Origin: Thermoplasmata archaeon
Lineage (GTDB): Archaea; Thermoplasmatota; Thermoplasmata; Lutacidiplasmatales; UBA184
Assembly (NCBI GenBank): GCA_021809545.1
Contig: JAKAYL010000014.1
Coordinates: forward strand, 1 to 37,418
DNA: 37,418 nucleotides
Direction of reading: 5' to 3'
Shown: piece after piece, positions 9,934 through 18,948 of the stretch
Position numbering within the stretch: the stretch's first letter is position 1
How the letters are laid out: each line of letters opens with the position of its first letter
Position numbers and translations under genes: made by a program
Notes under the pieces: model-generated
What the model was told of the DNA's origin: nothing
The model's input: only the letters and a program-made list of their open reading frames with translations
The model's database searches: none

Positions 9934-10262
9934 GTCTTGCAGTGGGTCAGCCAGGGGTCGTTCGCCGCGTTACAGTTCGGGCAGACGAGGGGCGACCGGC
10001 CGCCGCCTCCGTACCCCTGTTGCGCCTGAGGGGGAGGGGCTGCCTGCTGGGGCGGAGCGTAACGGGCAGGGGGCTGTTGCTGCTGCTGCTGAGGGGGCGG
10101 AGCGTTGTAGCTCCGCTGGGGGGCGGGCTGCTGCTGGGCAGGGGCGGCGGGAGCCTGCCCGGGGAGTTGACGGAGCTGGGCGCCGCAGAAGGCACAGAAG
10201 TAACCGTTCGCCAACGTTCCTTGATGACAGTAGGGGCACTGCGCGAGGGGGACCTGATACAT
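9906..10262 (-). CDS. Double zinc-ribbon protein with Pro/Gln-rich linker
   Basis: CPYC...CAFCG and CPNC...CKTCG ribbons separated by a QQQQQ/PPPQ-rich low-complexity linker; ATG at 10262 fits the TATA spacing better than the upstream TTG at 10271. Confidence 0.75.
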   Translation of the reverse strand: MYQVPLAQCPYCHQGTLANGYFCAFCGAQLRQLPGQAPAAPAQQQPAPQRSYNAPPPQQQQQQPPARYAPPQQAAPPPQAQQGYGGGGRSPLVCPNCNAANDPWLTHCKTCGRPLMVS

Positions 10263-10285
10263 GATGGGCAATAGGTACAGGGGTT

Positions 10286-10291
10286 GATAAA
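10286..10291 (-). promoter_or_regulatory. Putative TATA box (TTTATC) for the zinc-ribbon gene
   Basis: Reverse strand GGTTTATCAA centred about 26 bp upstream of the ATG at 10262. Confidence 0.5.
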
Positions 10292-10318
10292 CCTCCCCCC
10301 TTCCCGTTTTGGCCCGGC

Positions 10319-11131
10319 TTAGAGTAAAGCTGCGAGGAATTCTCGCCCGGTGAGGACAGGGTGCCGGGTGGGGCGACCCAGGACCCGGTCCCGGGCCGTG
10401 AGGGAGAAGGCACGCTCCGGGTGGGGCATGAGACCGAAGACGTTCCCCTCCGGGTTCGTGATCCCCGCGACGTTCCCCTCAGAACCGTTCGGATTCCAGG
10501 GGTATCCTGCAGGTTCCCCGTCCGGATCGACCCAGCGGAAGAGGATCTGCCCCGCCGCTTCCAGGTCCTTCAGGGACGTCCCCTCGGTCCCACTCAGCAC
10601 GAGCTTGCCCTCCCCGTGGGCGGACGGGAAGAAGTAGACGCTTCCCTTCGGCGTGGCCGAGAAGGGACGGAAGTTCCCTCCCTCCCAGGAGACGAAGGTC
10701 GGGCGGCACTCGAAGCGCGCAGAGTCGTTCGTGGTGAGGCAGGCCTGGGGAGCGGAGAGCCGGTTCCCAGGGCGTCCCGGGAGGAGGCCAAGCTCGACCA
10801 GGACCTGGAACCCGTTACAGATCCCCCCCACAAGATGCGCGGGGTCTTCCACGAACTCGAACAACTCCTTCCCGAGGGCGCTCCGGATCCGGGCGGCCAT
10901 GATGGCCCCGGCCCGCACGTAATCGCCGGCGGAGAAGCCGCCGGGGAACATCAGGACGTCGTAGTCGGCGAGCCGTCGACGCAGGGAGGGGTCGTCCACT
11001 TCCCCCGTCAGCTGCTTGAGGTCGACCACTTCGGGGTCCGCCCCGAGCTGCTGGAAGCAGGAGTTGAGTTCCGCATCACAGTTCGTCCCCTCGATGGAGA
11101 GGATGGCCACCTTCTTCCCCGCCTTCGGCAT
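10319..11131 (-). CDS. purQ: Phosphoribosylformylglycinamidine synthase, glutaminase subunit
   Basis: KKVAILSIEGTNCDAEL, FPGGFSAGDYVRAGAI, GICNGFQVLVELGLLPG, NVFGLMPHPERA. Confidence 0.95.
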   Translation of the reverse strand: MPKAGKKVAILSIEGTNCDAELNSCFQQLGADPEVVDLKQLTGEVDDPSLRRRLADYDVLMFPGGFSAGDYVRAGAIMAARIRSALGKELFEFVEDPAHLVGGICNGFQVLVELGLLPGRPGNRLSAPQACLTTNDSARFECRPTFVSWEGGNFRPFSATPKGSVYFFPSAHGEGKLVLSGTEGTSLKDLEAAGQILFRWVDPDGEPAGYPWNPNGSEGNVAGITNPEGNVFGLMPHPERAFSLTARDRVLGRPTRHPVLTGREFLAALL

Positions 11132-11186
11132 CGTCCGACCCACTACCGTCCGCGGGGAAAAGTCTTGCGAGCGGGGGATCGCCCCG

Positions 11187-12092
11187 TCAGTCCGTGATCG
11201 CAAGGAGCGCACCCCCGAAGGCAAGGGGGATCCCGAGGAGAGCGAGGAGATAGATCGGGGCCCCGAGGAACCCCACCATGAAGACCATCGTGAAGATCGG
11301 GATGGTGGCGTTCACGACCGCGGGAATGACCACGGAGACCCTCCGGCTCGCCTCGAAGAACGCCCAGGGGGCCACGAAGAAGGTCGTGAGCCCCACCACG
11401 AGGAGGTCAACGTAGCCGAGGGGAGGGAGGACCCCGAATGAGGGGAGCCCTCCCAAGAAGGGCAGCGCTACGAGGGAGGCGAGGAAACCACAGAGGGTCA
11501 CCGGTCCGACCACCCGCTGGATGGGGACCTTCTGCGTGAGCCGGGCCACAAAGGCGAAGTAGAGCCCGACGAGGATCGGGATGGGGATCTCCAGTGCGGC
11601 GAGCTTCCACCCGAGCGGGAGAGCGGATTCTCCGGCGGCGATCGCGAGCGTGGCGCCGACAGTCGCCACGATCGCCCCCACCCAGAACTTGGGAGCGAGG
11701 ACCCGCTGGCTCCCCTCTCTCCAGAACAGAAAGCTGATGATCGGGATGGCGACCACATCCCCCAGGAGGGTGAAGATCGCCGTGGGCACGGCACCCACGA
11801 GGCGCGTGGAGACGATCACGTCCAGCTGGAGGGCCATCATGAAGATCCCCGCGACCACGTAGGCGTAGAGCGGGGTCCGCTCTCCGGAAGGGTCTCCCGG
11901 GCCCGTCCGGGAGCGCAGGGCGAGGAAGGGGAGCGCCCCGAAGAGAAAGGGGAGGACGAGAACCACCCCGTCCGCGCTGCTGGGCAGCACGACGATGAGG
12001 GGATAGTAGGCGGCCCACAGGACGGAGGCGAGGAGAGAGAGCCCCAGAGCCTGGGGGTTGATCCCCTTGAGGGTCGCTGTTCCGGGGCTCAC
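11187..12092 (-). CDS. EamA/DMT-superfamily transporter
   Basis: About ten hydrophobic segments in two repeats (LGLSLLASVLWAAYYPLIV, GAIVATVGATLAIAAGE); start approximate (GTG at 12092 or 12104). Confidence 0.85.
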   Translation of the reverse strand: MSPGTATLKGINPQALGLSLLASVLWAAYYPLIVVLPSSADGVVLVLPFLFGALPFLALRSRTGPGDPSGERTPLYAYVVAGIFMMALQLDVIVSTRLVGAVPTAIFTLLGDVVAIPIISFLFWREGSQRVLAPKFWVGAIVATVGATLAIAAGESALPLGWKLAALEIPIPILVGLYFAFVARLTQKVPIQRVVGPVTLCGFLASLVALPFLGGLPSFGVLPPLGYVDLLVVGLTTFFVAPWAFFEASRRVSVVIPAVVNATIPIFTMVFMVGFLGAPIYLLALLGIPLAFGGALLAITD

Positions 12093-12150
12093 GGACCTCC
12101 GCACCCCAAGGCGCCCATCGGACCCGAAGGGAAAGATGCTCGGTTCCCCA

Positions 12151-13809
12151 TCAATACCCGGAGAACTGGACGTTGACCGAGGGGATCGACACCCCGGTCC
12201 CCTTGTCCACATGCCCGAGGATGCGGGCGCCGGAGCCACGCCGGCTCCGGAGCAGCCGGAGGGCCTTGTCGGCGTCCTTCTCCCGGACCGCCACCACAAA
12301 GCCGATGCCCATGTTGAAGGTCTTGTAGAGTTCTTCGGGGCGCAGGCCGGAAGGGCCCGGGATCCAGGCAAAGAGTCCCCGAGCCTCGGGGAACTCGTCG
12401 AGGGTGAAGCGGACCTTCCGGTTGAGCCGCATCAGGTTCTTGCGGAATCCCCCGCCCGTGATGTGGGCGAGGCCCGTCGGAAGCTTGCGCTGCAGGAGCG
12501 GCTCCACGAACGGGGCGTAGATGGTCGTCGGCCGCAAGAGCGCCCGGCCCAGGGGGAGCTTGTCCCCAGGGATGGACTGGTCCAACGGGATCCGGTAGGT
12601 GGAAAGGATCCGGCGGACGAGGGTGTAGCCGTTGGCATGGAAGCCCGAGGAAGGCAGGCCGAGAAGTACGTCCCCCGGTTCGATCCGCTCTCCGGTGAGG
12701 GGTCCCGTGCCCTTTCCGAAGATCCCGAGCGCGGTGGCGGAGAGGTCGTACGTTCCGGTCAGGAGCTCGGGCACGACCGCGGTCTCCCCCCCGAGGAGAT
12801 GACAGCCCGCTTGGGAGAGGCCCGCGTTGAGCCCCCGTCCGATCTCCGCCAGCACCTTCGCCTCCGGTGCGCGGCACATGATATGGTCCACGAGGGCCAC
12901 GGGGAGCGCACCGATGGCGGTGATGTCGTTGACGTTCACCGCCACCATGTCCTGACCCACCTCCCGCCAGCGACCGAGCGCTTCGGCCAGGAGGACCTTC
13001 GTTCCGACGCCGTCGGTGGTGAGGGCCATCTTCTGCCCTCCGGCGTCCAGGATGCCCGCGAAACCGCCCTCACCTCCGACCTTCAACCCTCGAGAACGAG
13101 GAGGACGGTAGCGGACCGCACGGGCGAGGGCGGCGATGCCCTTGCGGACCTGATCGGTGTTGACACCGGCCACAGCGTAGGTCGTGACCGTGGTGGGATT
13201 CCAAGGAAGCCCGAGTTCCCCGGAGGCAAAGGAACGCAGGACATCGACCATCAGGGCATGCTCCAGCTGCTTCTGCCGCTCGGAAAGTTGCTCTGCGGTC
13301 TCCCCGGGGACGACCCGGAAAGATTCCTGTCGGAGGGTCGGTCCCCGGTCAACGTCCTTCGTCACCAGGTGAACGGTTGAACCCGTCTCCGGGTCCCCCG
13401 AATCGAGGACGGCCTGGTGGACGCGAATACCGTACATGCCGGGGCCGCCGTACTTGGGGAGGAGCGAGGGATGAAGGTTGATGATGCGCCCCGCGAACCT
13501 CTCCAAGAGCGGGCCCCGGAGGATGCGGAGGAACCCGGCGAGGACCACGAGTTCCGTTCCCGCGGCGGCCAGCTGGCTCGCGAGCACGGTCTCCCATTGC
13601 GGGGAGCCTTTCGGGGGCGGCAGGAGGACCAGGGTCGGAATACCCCGACGCTGGGCCCGTTCGAGGGCGTGGGCGCCCGGACGGTCCGAGGCCACCAGCA
13701 CGATCTCGGCGTTCAACCCCCGCTGGGCGACCGCCTCGGCGATGGCCTCGAGGGTCGTGCCTTCCCCGGAGACGAGGATCGCGATCCGGAGTGGGGGTCT
13801 CTCTGCCAT
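12151..13809 (-). CDS. PurN-PurM fusion: phosphoribosylglycinamide formyltransferase (N) + phosphoribosylformylglycinamidine cyclo-ligase (C)
   Basis: N-terminal RIAILVSGEGTTLEAIAEA...INLHPSLLPKYGGPGMYG...KDVDRGP (N/H/D catalytic residues kept); C-terminal AGVNTDQVRKGI...TTDGVGTK...VNVNDITAIGA...GGETAVVPEL...GLPSSGFHANGYTLVR. Confidence 0.95.
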   Translation of the reverse strand: MAERPPLRIAILVSGEGTTLEAIAEAVAQRGLNAEIVLVASDRPGAHALERAQRRGIPTLVLLPPPKGSPQWETVLASQLAAAGTELVVLAGFLRILRGPLLERFAGRIINLHPSLLPKYGGPGMYGIRVHQAVLDSGDPETGSTVHLVTKDVDRGPTLRQESFRVVPGETAEQLSERQKQLEHALMVDVLRSFASGELGLPWNPTTVTTYAVAGVNTDQVRKGIAALARAVRYRPPRSRGLKVGGEGGFAGILDAGGQKMALTTDGVGTKVLLAEALGRWREVGQDMVAVNVNDITAIGALPVALVDHIMCRAPEAKVLAEIGRGLNAGLSQAGCHLLGGETAVVPELLTGTYDLSATALGIFGKGTGPLTGERIEPGDVLLGLPSSGFHANGYTLVRRILSTYRIPLDQSIPGDKLPLGRALLRPTTIYAPFVEPLLQRKLPTGLAHITGGGFRKNLMRLNRKVRFTLDEFPEARGLFAWIPGPSGLRPEELYKTFNMGIGFVVAVREKDADKALRLLRSRRGSGARILGHVDKGTGVSIPSVNVQFSGY

Positions 13810-13817
13810 CTCTCCTC

Positions 13818-15203
13818 TCAGAAGATCGTCGCGCTGCTGAAGGCGACCTTGCGCGCGCGCAGGTCGGGAACGACCGGAGCGAAGAAGCCGCGCTCATCCC
13901 CGCAGCACCGGAGCGCCTTCCCGGTCAGGTCGGTGCGCCGGAGGATGCCGAGGATGCTCTCGGTCATCCGCAGGTTGGCAACAGGGTACTGGATCTCGCC
14001 GTTCTCCACCCAATAGGTCCCGTCCCGGGTCATCCCGGTGACGATCGTCTTCTTGCGGTGCACGAACCGGACATAGTGGAGGCGGGTGACGAGAAGCCCC
14101 TTCCGGATGCCTCCCACCAGCTCCTCGAAAGTCCCCTCTCCCGGGAGGAAGGACAGGTGCCGGGGCAACGGGCCGAACGAGGCGTACGGGGCCTCGGGAG
14201 GCACGGCATTGGCCGTGGTCCGGCCTCCGGCGCGCCCTGCGGTGAGCGTATCGTGGGACGGCCCCGTGGCGATCCCCCGGTCGAAGACCTTCCGGGATCG
14301 TGCGGGGACCCCCTCGTAATCGATGGCCTCGGGCAGGCCAAGAGGGGACAAGGGATCGTCGATGAGCTGTATCTTGGGAGAGATGACCGCTTTTCGGGAG
14401 GCTCCACCCTGAAAGCTCCAACCCTCCTCCACGGAGTACGCCCCGAGCCCTCCGTAGGAGAGCATGTTCAGGAGCTCGGCGATGGCAGGGGCCCCCAGCA
14501 CCACATCGTACTTTCCCTCCGGGACCCGGTGGACCTTCTCACGGGGAACTCGGGAGAGCGCCTCTTCGCCGAGCTTCGCGAGATCGACCTTCCGGGGATC
14601 CCAGCTGGCCGCCTCCGCCCACCCCGAGACCGCGGGGTCGAAGGAGAGATCCTCGAGCAGGAGGGAGGCCTGGGCCACGCTCCGGTCGGAGGTGCGGCGG
14701 ATCCCCTCGGTGTTCCCGACGGAGAGTTGCTGGAAACCCTCGTTGTAGACCCCGGCCACCCGGCTCTTCCCGAGCTCCTCGCCCGCCCGGTCAATGGCGG
14801 CGAAGAGCTCGGAGGCCTTCGAGGCGAAATCCCCCTGGGCCGCGTCCCGACGGACGCGGATGGTGGGGGTGGGGACCCGGTCGGGTCGGGGAAGATGGGT
14901 GAATCCCTGGGTCCGGACCGCATTCCGAGCGCCCGCCTCCGCCCGCTTTGCTAGGGCGGCGACCCCCTCCGTGCTGAGGTCGGTCGTGGTCGCGGTGCCG
15001 ATGCGTCCCCCGTCCACGATGACGCGCAAGGAAAGGTACTCCCGGTTCTCGAAGATCGGCTGGTAGAGGGTCGAGTTCGCCACGCGGAGCGTGACCCATC
15101 GTTCCCGGAGATGCCGGACATCGGCGGCCCCGGTCACGGAGCTGAGCACACGGTCGATGGGATCGTTCCCCTTCCCGGAGGTCCGGGATCTCTGAGTGGG
15201 CAT
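13818..15203 (-). CDS. TldE/PmbA-type metalloprotease-associated protein
   Basis: TldD/PmbA family features; paired with tldD, 2-nt gap. Confidence 0.88.
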   Translation of the reverse strand: MPTQRSRTSGKGNDPIDRVLSSVTGAADVRHLRERWVTLRVANSTLYQPIFENREYLSLRVIVDGGRIGTATTTDLSTEGVAALAKRAEAGARNAVRTQGFTHLPRPDRVPTPTIRVRRDAAQGDFASKASELFAAIDRAGEELGKSRVAGVYNEGFQQLSVGNTEGIRRTSDRSVAQASLLLEDLSFDPAVSGWAEAASWDPRKVDLAKLGEEALSRVPREKVHRVPEGKYDVVLGAPAIAELLNMLSYGGLGAYSVEEGWSFQGGASRKAVISPKIQLIDDPLSPLGLPEAIDYEGVPARSRKVFDRGIATGPSHDTLTAGRAGGRTTANAVPPEAPYASFGPLPRHLSFLPGEGTFEELVGGIRKGLLVTRLHYVRFVHRKKTIVTGMTRDGTYWVENGEIQYPVANLRMTESILGILRRTDLTGKALRCCGDERGFFAPVVPDLRARKVAFSSATIF

Positions 15204-15205
15204 GC

Positions 15206-16660
15206 CTATCGAGCCCCCCGGACTCGGACCCCGGTGAAGAGCGCGGCCGGTGCCCCGTGGGCGACGTGCATGGTCTGTGTGGGCTGCCCCTTGCCACAAT
15301 TGGGGAGCCCCCAGATGTGGTAGGTGCTTTCGTCCCCGGTCGCGGCGAGGGACCCCCAGAAGGCGGGGGTCATCCCGGAATAGAGGGGGTTCCGCACGAG
15401 CTCCCCGAGCTCGCCATCCTTGATCGTGTACCCGACCTCGCACCCGAACTGGAAGTTGAGACGCTTGTCGTCGATGGACCAAGAGACGTTGGTCTCCATG
15501 TAGAGCCCGTCCCGGGCCTCCTCCACAAGCTCCTCGAAGGAGTGGTCGCCCGGAAGGAGATTGATGTTGGTCATCCGGATGAGCGGCATCCGGAGCGGGC
15601 CGTCCGCCCGCATCGTTCCTCCGCTCTCCGTCAGCCCCTGCCGGGCGGCGGTCTCCCGGGAGCTGAGGAACCCGGAGAGGAGACCCTTTGTGACGAGGGG
15701 CACGCGCTTCGCGGGAGTCCCTTCATCGTCCCATCCGAAGGTCCCGAGCGCTCCCGGGATCGTGGCATCGGCCACGATGTTCATTTCAGGGGAGCCGTAC
15801 CGGAGCTTCCCCCGGCTCGCGGCGTCCACAAAACTGGTCCCTGCAAATCCTGCCTCGTACGCGAGGATCCGGTCGAGCTCGGTCGCGTGACCGACCGACT
15901 CGTGGACCTGGAGTCCCACCTGGCTGCTTCCGAGGACGAGGTTCATCGTGCCCTCGGGAGCTTGCGGAGCCTTCAGGACCCGCACCGCCTCACGGCCGCA
16001 CTCCGCTGCATGCTCGAGGAGGTCGAGCGACCGGACGAACTCGAAACCGGCCTGGGCAAAATCCCCGCCGAAACTGTTGGGATAGGACCGGCGCTGGGCC
16101 TCCCCCCCGGAGATCGCGTTGGCGGTGAGCCCCGAGCCCACATGGGTGATCAGGGAGTGGTAGCTGGCACCTTCGGAGGAGAGGTACTCCTTGTCCTCCT
16201 GCCAGGCGGTGAATTCTGCCTTGGCCGATTTGATGGCGGGAGCAACGTGGAGACGACGCTCCGCTTCGGTGAGGAGGCTCAGCTTCTCCTCCAGCGGCAC
16301 AGCAAAGGGATCCTCCCGCACCGGGGTCTCGTACGAGCCCTCGCGAGGGGTTCGGGATTCCGGAAGGAAGGGGACTTCCGTTTTGCGGGCCCGGGCCAAC
16401 CGGGATAGGGCCACGGCCGTCCGGGCGGTCTCCCGGACCGAGGCAGGGGTGAGGAGGGTCGACGAAGCGAACCCCCATCCTCCCGGGCCGAGGACCCGGA
16501 TCCCCACTCCGGGCTCGTCGCCGTAGCTCATGACCTCCGGCTCGCCGTTCCTCACAGAAATGTGCTCGAGACGATGATGCCGGAAGATTCGGGCATCGGC
16601 GAACCGGATGCCCGTCTGCCGGGCTGAGTCCACGGCCATCAACAGAAGTTCTTCTACCAT
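15206..16660 (-). CDS. tldD: TldD-type metalloprotease
   Basis: QVHESVGHATELDR HExxxH motif, GTSFVDAASRGKLRYGS, C-terminal GCEVGYTIKDGELGELVRNPLYSG. Confidence 0.93.
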   Translation of the reverse strand: MVEELLLMAVDSARQTGIRFADARIFRHHRLEHISVRNGEPEVMSYGDEPGVGIRVLGPGGWGFASSTLLTPASVRETARTAVALSRLARARKTEVPFLPESRTPREGSYETPVREDPFAVPLEEKLSLLTEAERRLHVAPAIKSAKAEFTAWQEDKEYLSSEGASYHSLITHVGSGLTANAISGGEAQRRSYPNSFGGDFAQAGFEFVRSLDLLEHAAECGREAVRVLKAPQAPEGTMNLVLGSSQVGLQVHESVGHATELDRILAYEAGFAGTSFVDAASRGKLRYGSPEMNIVADATIPGALGTFGWDDEGTPAKRVPLVTKGLLSGFLSSRETAARQGLTESGGTMRADGPLRMPLIRMTNINLLPGDHSFEELVEEARDGLYMETNVSWSIDDKRLNFQFGCEVGYTIKDGELGELVRNPLYSGMTPAFWGSLAATGDESTYHIWGLPNCGKGQPTQTMHVAHGAPAALFTGVRVRGAR

Positions 16661-16723
16661 GGGTTTGCCCGTGCCCGAGAGGGAGCAGGGGAGGGCAAAA
16701 AAGGTAACGACTGGGGTGAGGAG

Positions 16724-17149
16724 CTACGGGAAGGGGACCAATTGGACCACGACCTCCCTTCGACGGGGTCGGAAATCAAGCTCCACAAGGACCGCCTGCT
16801 GCCAGGTGCCCAGCGCAAGGCGCCCGCCCACGACGGGGATCGTGAGGGATGGGCCGATGAGGGACGCCCAGATGTGGGAGGGCGCATTGTCGTCTCCCCC
16901 GGTCTGCGCGTGAGCGTAGTCGTCGGTCGGAGGGACGAGGCGGTCCAGCACCTTCTGGAAGTCCTGAAGGAGACCGTCTTCGTTCTCGAGGGTCGTGAGG
17001 GCGCAGGTGGATCCGACCGCAAAGAGATGAACAGTGCCTTCCTCGATCTTGGCGGATTCGACGAGCCGGGACAGTTCCCCGGTGAGGTCCACGACGTCCT
17101 TCGCACCACGCGTCTGGATCGTCAACTTCGTCGTCCGTGCGGAGGGCAT
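16724..17149 (-). CDS. YjbQ/UPF0047 family protein
   Basis: GTVHLFAVGSTCALTTLENEDGLLQDF, HIWASLIGPSLTIPVVGGRLALGTWQQAVLVELD. Confidence 0.92.
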   Translation of the reverse strand: MPSARTTKLTIQTRGAKDVVDLTGELSRLVESAKIEEGTVHLFAVGSTCALTTLENEDGLLQDFQKVLDRLVPPTDDYAHAQTGGDDNAPSHIWASLIGPSLTIPVVGGRLALGTWQQAVLVELDFRPRRREVVVQLVPFP

Positions 17150-17288
17150 GAGGAGGGGACCGTTTCCAAAACGGAGCGCGGACTAATAGGGTTTCCCAAG
17201 GGAGGGGAGCGGGCCGGTCCGGCGATAGCTTGCCTCCGCTGGGCGGAAGTTTGAATAGCTCTCTCCCTTTGACGGGCCCCGAAGGATC

Positions 17289-17873
17289 ATGGGCCAGGGG
17301 ACCGAGGTTCGGACGGACCGCAAGGGAAGTTTCTCCGCTGGAGAAGGAAGGGGAGGATACACCCTATGGCTGGAAGGCCTCCCGGGATCGGGCAAGTCGA
17401 CGTTGGGGGGGCTCCTCGCTTCCGTCCTCAAGGGGGCCGGCAAACCGGTCGAGTCCCTCGACGGGGACGAGGTTCGCAAGGGGCTTTCCCCGGACCTGGG
17501 GTTCACGCGCAAGGACCGGGAGGTCCACGCACACCGTGTCGGATACGTCTCCCATCTTCTCTCCCAGCAGGGCGTCCGGGTCATCGTCTCTCTCATCACT
17601 CCGTACGAGTCCTCGCGGAACGACGTGCGCGCCCAACTGGGCGACCGGATGATCGAGGTCTGGGTGCGCTGCCCCCTGGAGGTCTGCGAGGCCCGGGACC
17701 CCAAAGGGCTCTACCGGAAGGCCCGGGAAGGGATCGTGAAATCCATGACGGGGATCGATGACCCCTTCGAGGAGCCGAGATCCCCGGACGTAATCGTGGA
17801 CACCGACAAGCTCTCGAAGGACGAGTGCGTAGGGCTCATCCTCTCCGAGGCGAAGAAGCGGGGCTTCTACTAG
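17289..17873 (+). CDS. cysC: Adenylyl-sulfate (APS) kinase
   Basis: YTLWLEGLPGSGKSTL P-loop, SLDGDEVRKGLSPDLGFTRKDREVHAHRVGYVSHLL, DPKGLYRKAREG, DDPFEEP. Confidence 0.93.
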   Translation: MGQGTEVRTDRKGSFSAGEGRGGYTLWLEGLPGSGKSTLGGLLASVLKGAGKPVESLDGDEVRKGLSPDLGFTRKDREVHAHRVGYVSHLLSQQGVRVIVSLITPYESSRNDVRAQLGDRMIEVWVRCPLEVCEARDPKGLYRKAREGIVKSMTGIDDPFEEPRSPDVIVDTDKLSKDECVGLILSEAKKRGFY

Positions 17874-17889
17874 CGCGGGTCCGGTTCCG

Positions 17890-18948
17890 ATGTCGAAGGT
17901 TCTTGTCTCCGGCGGGGCCGGATTCATCGGAAGCCACCTCGTCGATGCACTGGTCGGGCGGGGAGACGAGGTGCTCGTCGTGGACGATCTGGATCCCACG
18001 GCTCACCAAGGAAAGCCCGACTATCTGAACCCGAAGGCGCGGTACCTCTTCGGGGACATCGGGGACCCGAAGGTGCTCGACGAGGCTCTCCCGGGGACTC
18101 AGGTCATCTACCATCTCGCGGCGCTCCTCGGACTGGAGCAGAGCCAGCGCGAGCCCGCAGCCTTCGTGCGTCAGAACTCCCTGGCCACCGCAACCCTTGT
18201 GGAGAGGGTCGCGGGCCGAGCCGGTGGCCGGGTCGAGCGCTTCGTGGTCGCCTCCTCCAACACCGTCTACGGGGAGGGCCCTTCCCGCTGCCGGTCCTGC
18301 GGTCACATTTTTGCCCCCGGGATGCGGTCCGTTTCCGCCTTGGAGAGGAAGGAGTGGGAGCCCACCTGCCCGAAGTGCGGGGGCACACCAGAGCCGGTCC
18401 CGACCCCCGAGGAGCACCCGTTGACCCCCGCATCGGTCTACGCCATCACCAAGCGGGACCAGGAGGAGCTTGCGCTCCGGGTCCTTCCCTTCCGCGGCGT
18501 CCCGACCCTGGCCCTGCGCTTCTTCAATGTCTACGGGCCCAGACAGTCCCCCTTCAATCCGTACGCGGGAGTGATCTCCCTCTTCCGCGGCCGGATCCTC
18601 CGGGGAGAGCCCCCGATCGTCTACGAGGATGGGAAGCAGAGCCGGGACTTCGTCTCCGTCCACGACGTGGCGTCCGCCCTCGTCCTTGCGGGCACCCGGG
18701 AGATCTCCGAATCCACCGCCCTCAATGTCGGCACCGGGGTCCGGACCCCGATCCTCGAGGTCGCCGCCAAGGTCCTCCGACTCTCAGACTCTTCTCTCGT
18801 CCCGCAGGTGGCGAACGCCCACCGTTCTGTCGACGTGCGGCACTCCTACGCGAGCCTGGAGCGGACGAAGAAGGTCCTCGGCTACGAACCGAAGTACTCC
18901 TTGGACGCGGGGCTGAAGGAGCTTTTCACGCCACCCATTCCCGGATGA
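17890..18948 (+). CDS. NAD-dependent nucleotide-sugar epimerase/dehydratase with inserted zinc ribbon
   Basis: VSGGAGFIGSHLVDAL, VYAITKRDQEE (YxxxK), FNVYGPRQSPFNPYAG; insertion CRSCGH...CPKCGG between SSNTVYG and the YxxxK region. Confidence 0.92.
   Translation: MSKVLVSGGAGFIGSHLVDALVGRGDEVLVVDDLDPTAHQGKPDYLNPKARYLFGDIGDPKVLDEALPGTQVIYHLAALLGLEQSQREPAAFVRQNSLATATLVERVAGRAGGRVERFVVASSNTVYGEGPSRCRSCGHIFAPGMRSVSALERKEWEPTCPKCGGTPEPVPTPEEHPLTPASVYAITKRDQEELALRVLPFRGVPTLALRFFNVYGPRQSPFNPYAGVISLFRGRILRGEPPIVYEDGKQSRDFVSVHDVASALVLAGTREISESTALNVGTGVRTPILEVAAKVLRLSDSSLVPQVANAHRSVDVRHSYASLERTKKVLGYEPKYSLDAGLKELFTPPIPG

Noticed and set aside
10060-10100. Triplet repeat (ctgttgctgctgctgctg) as a possible microsatellite or CRISPR-like repeat
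   Set aside because: Encodes the Gln run of the zinc-ribbon linker on the minus strand; no spaced repeats.
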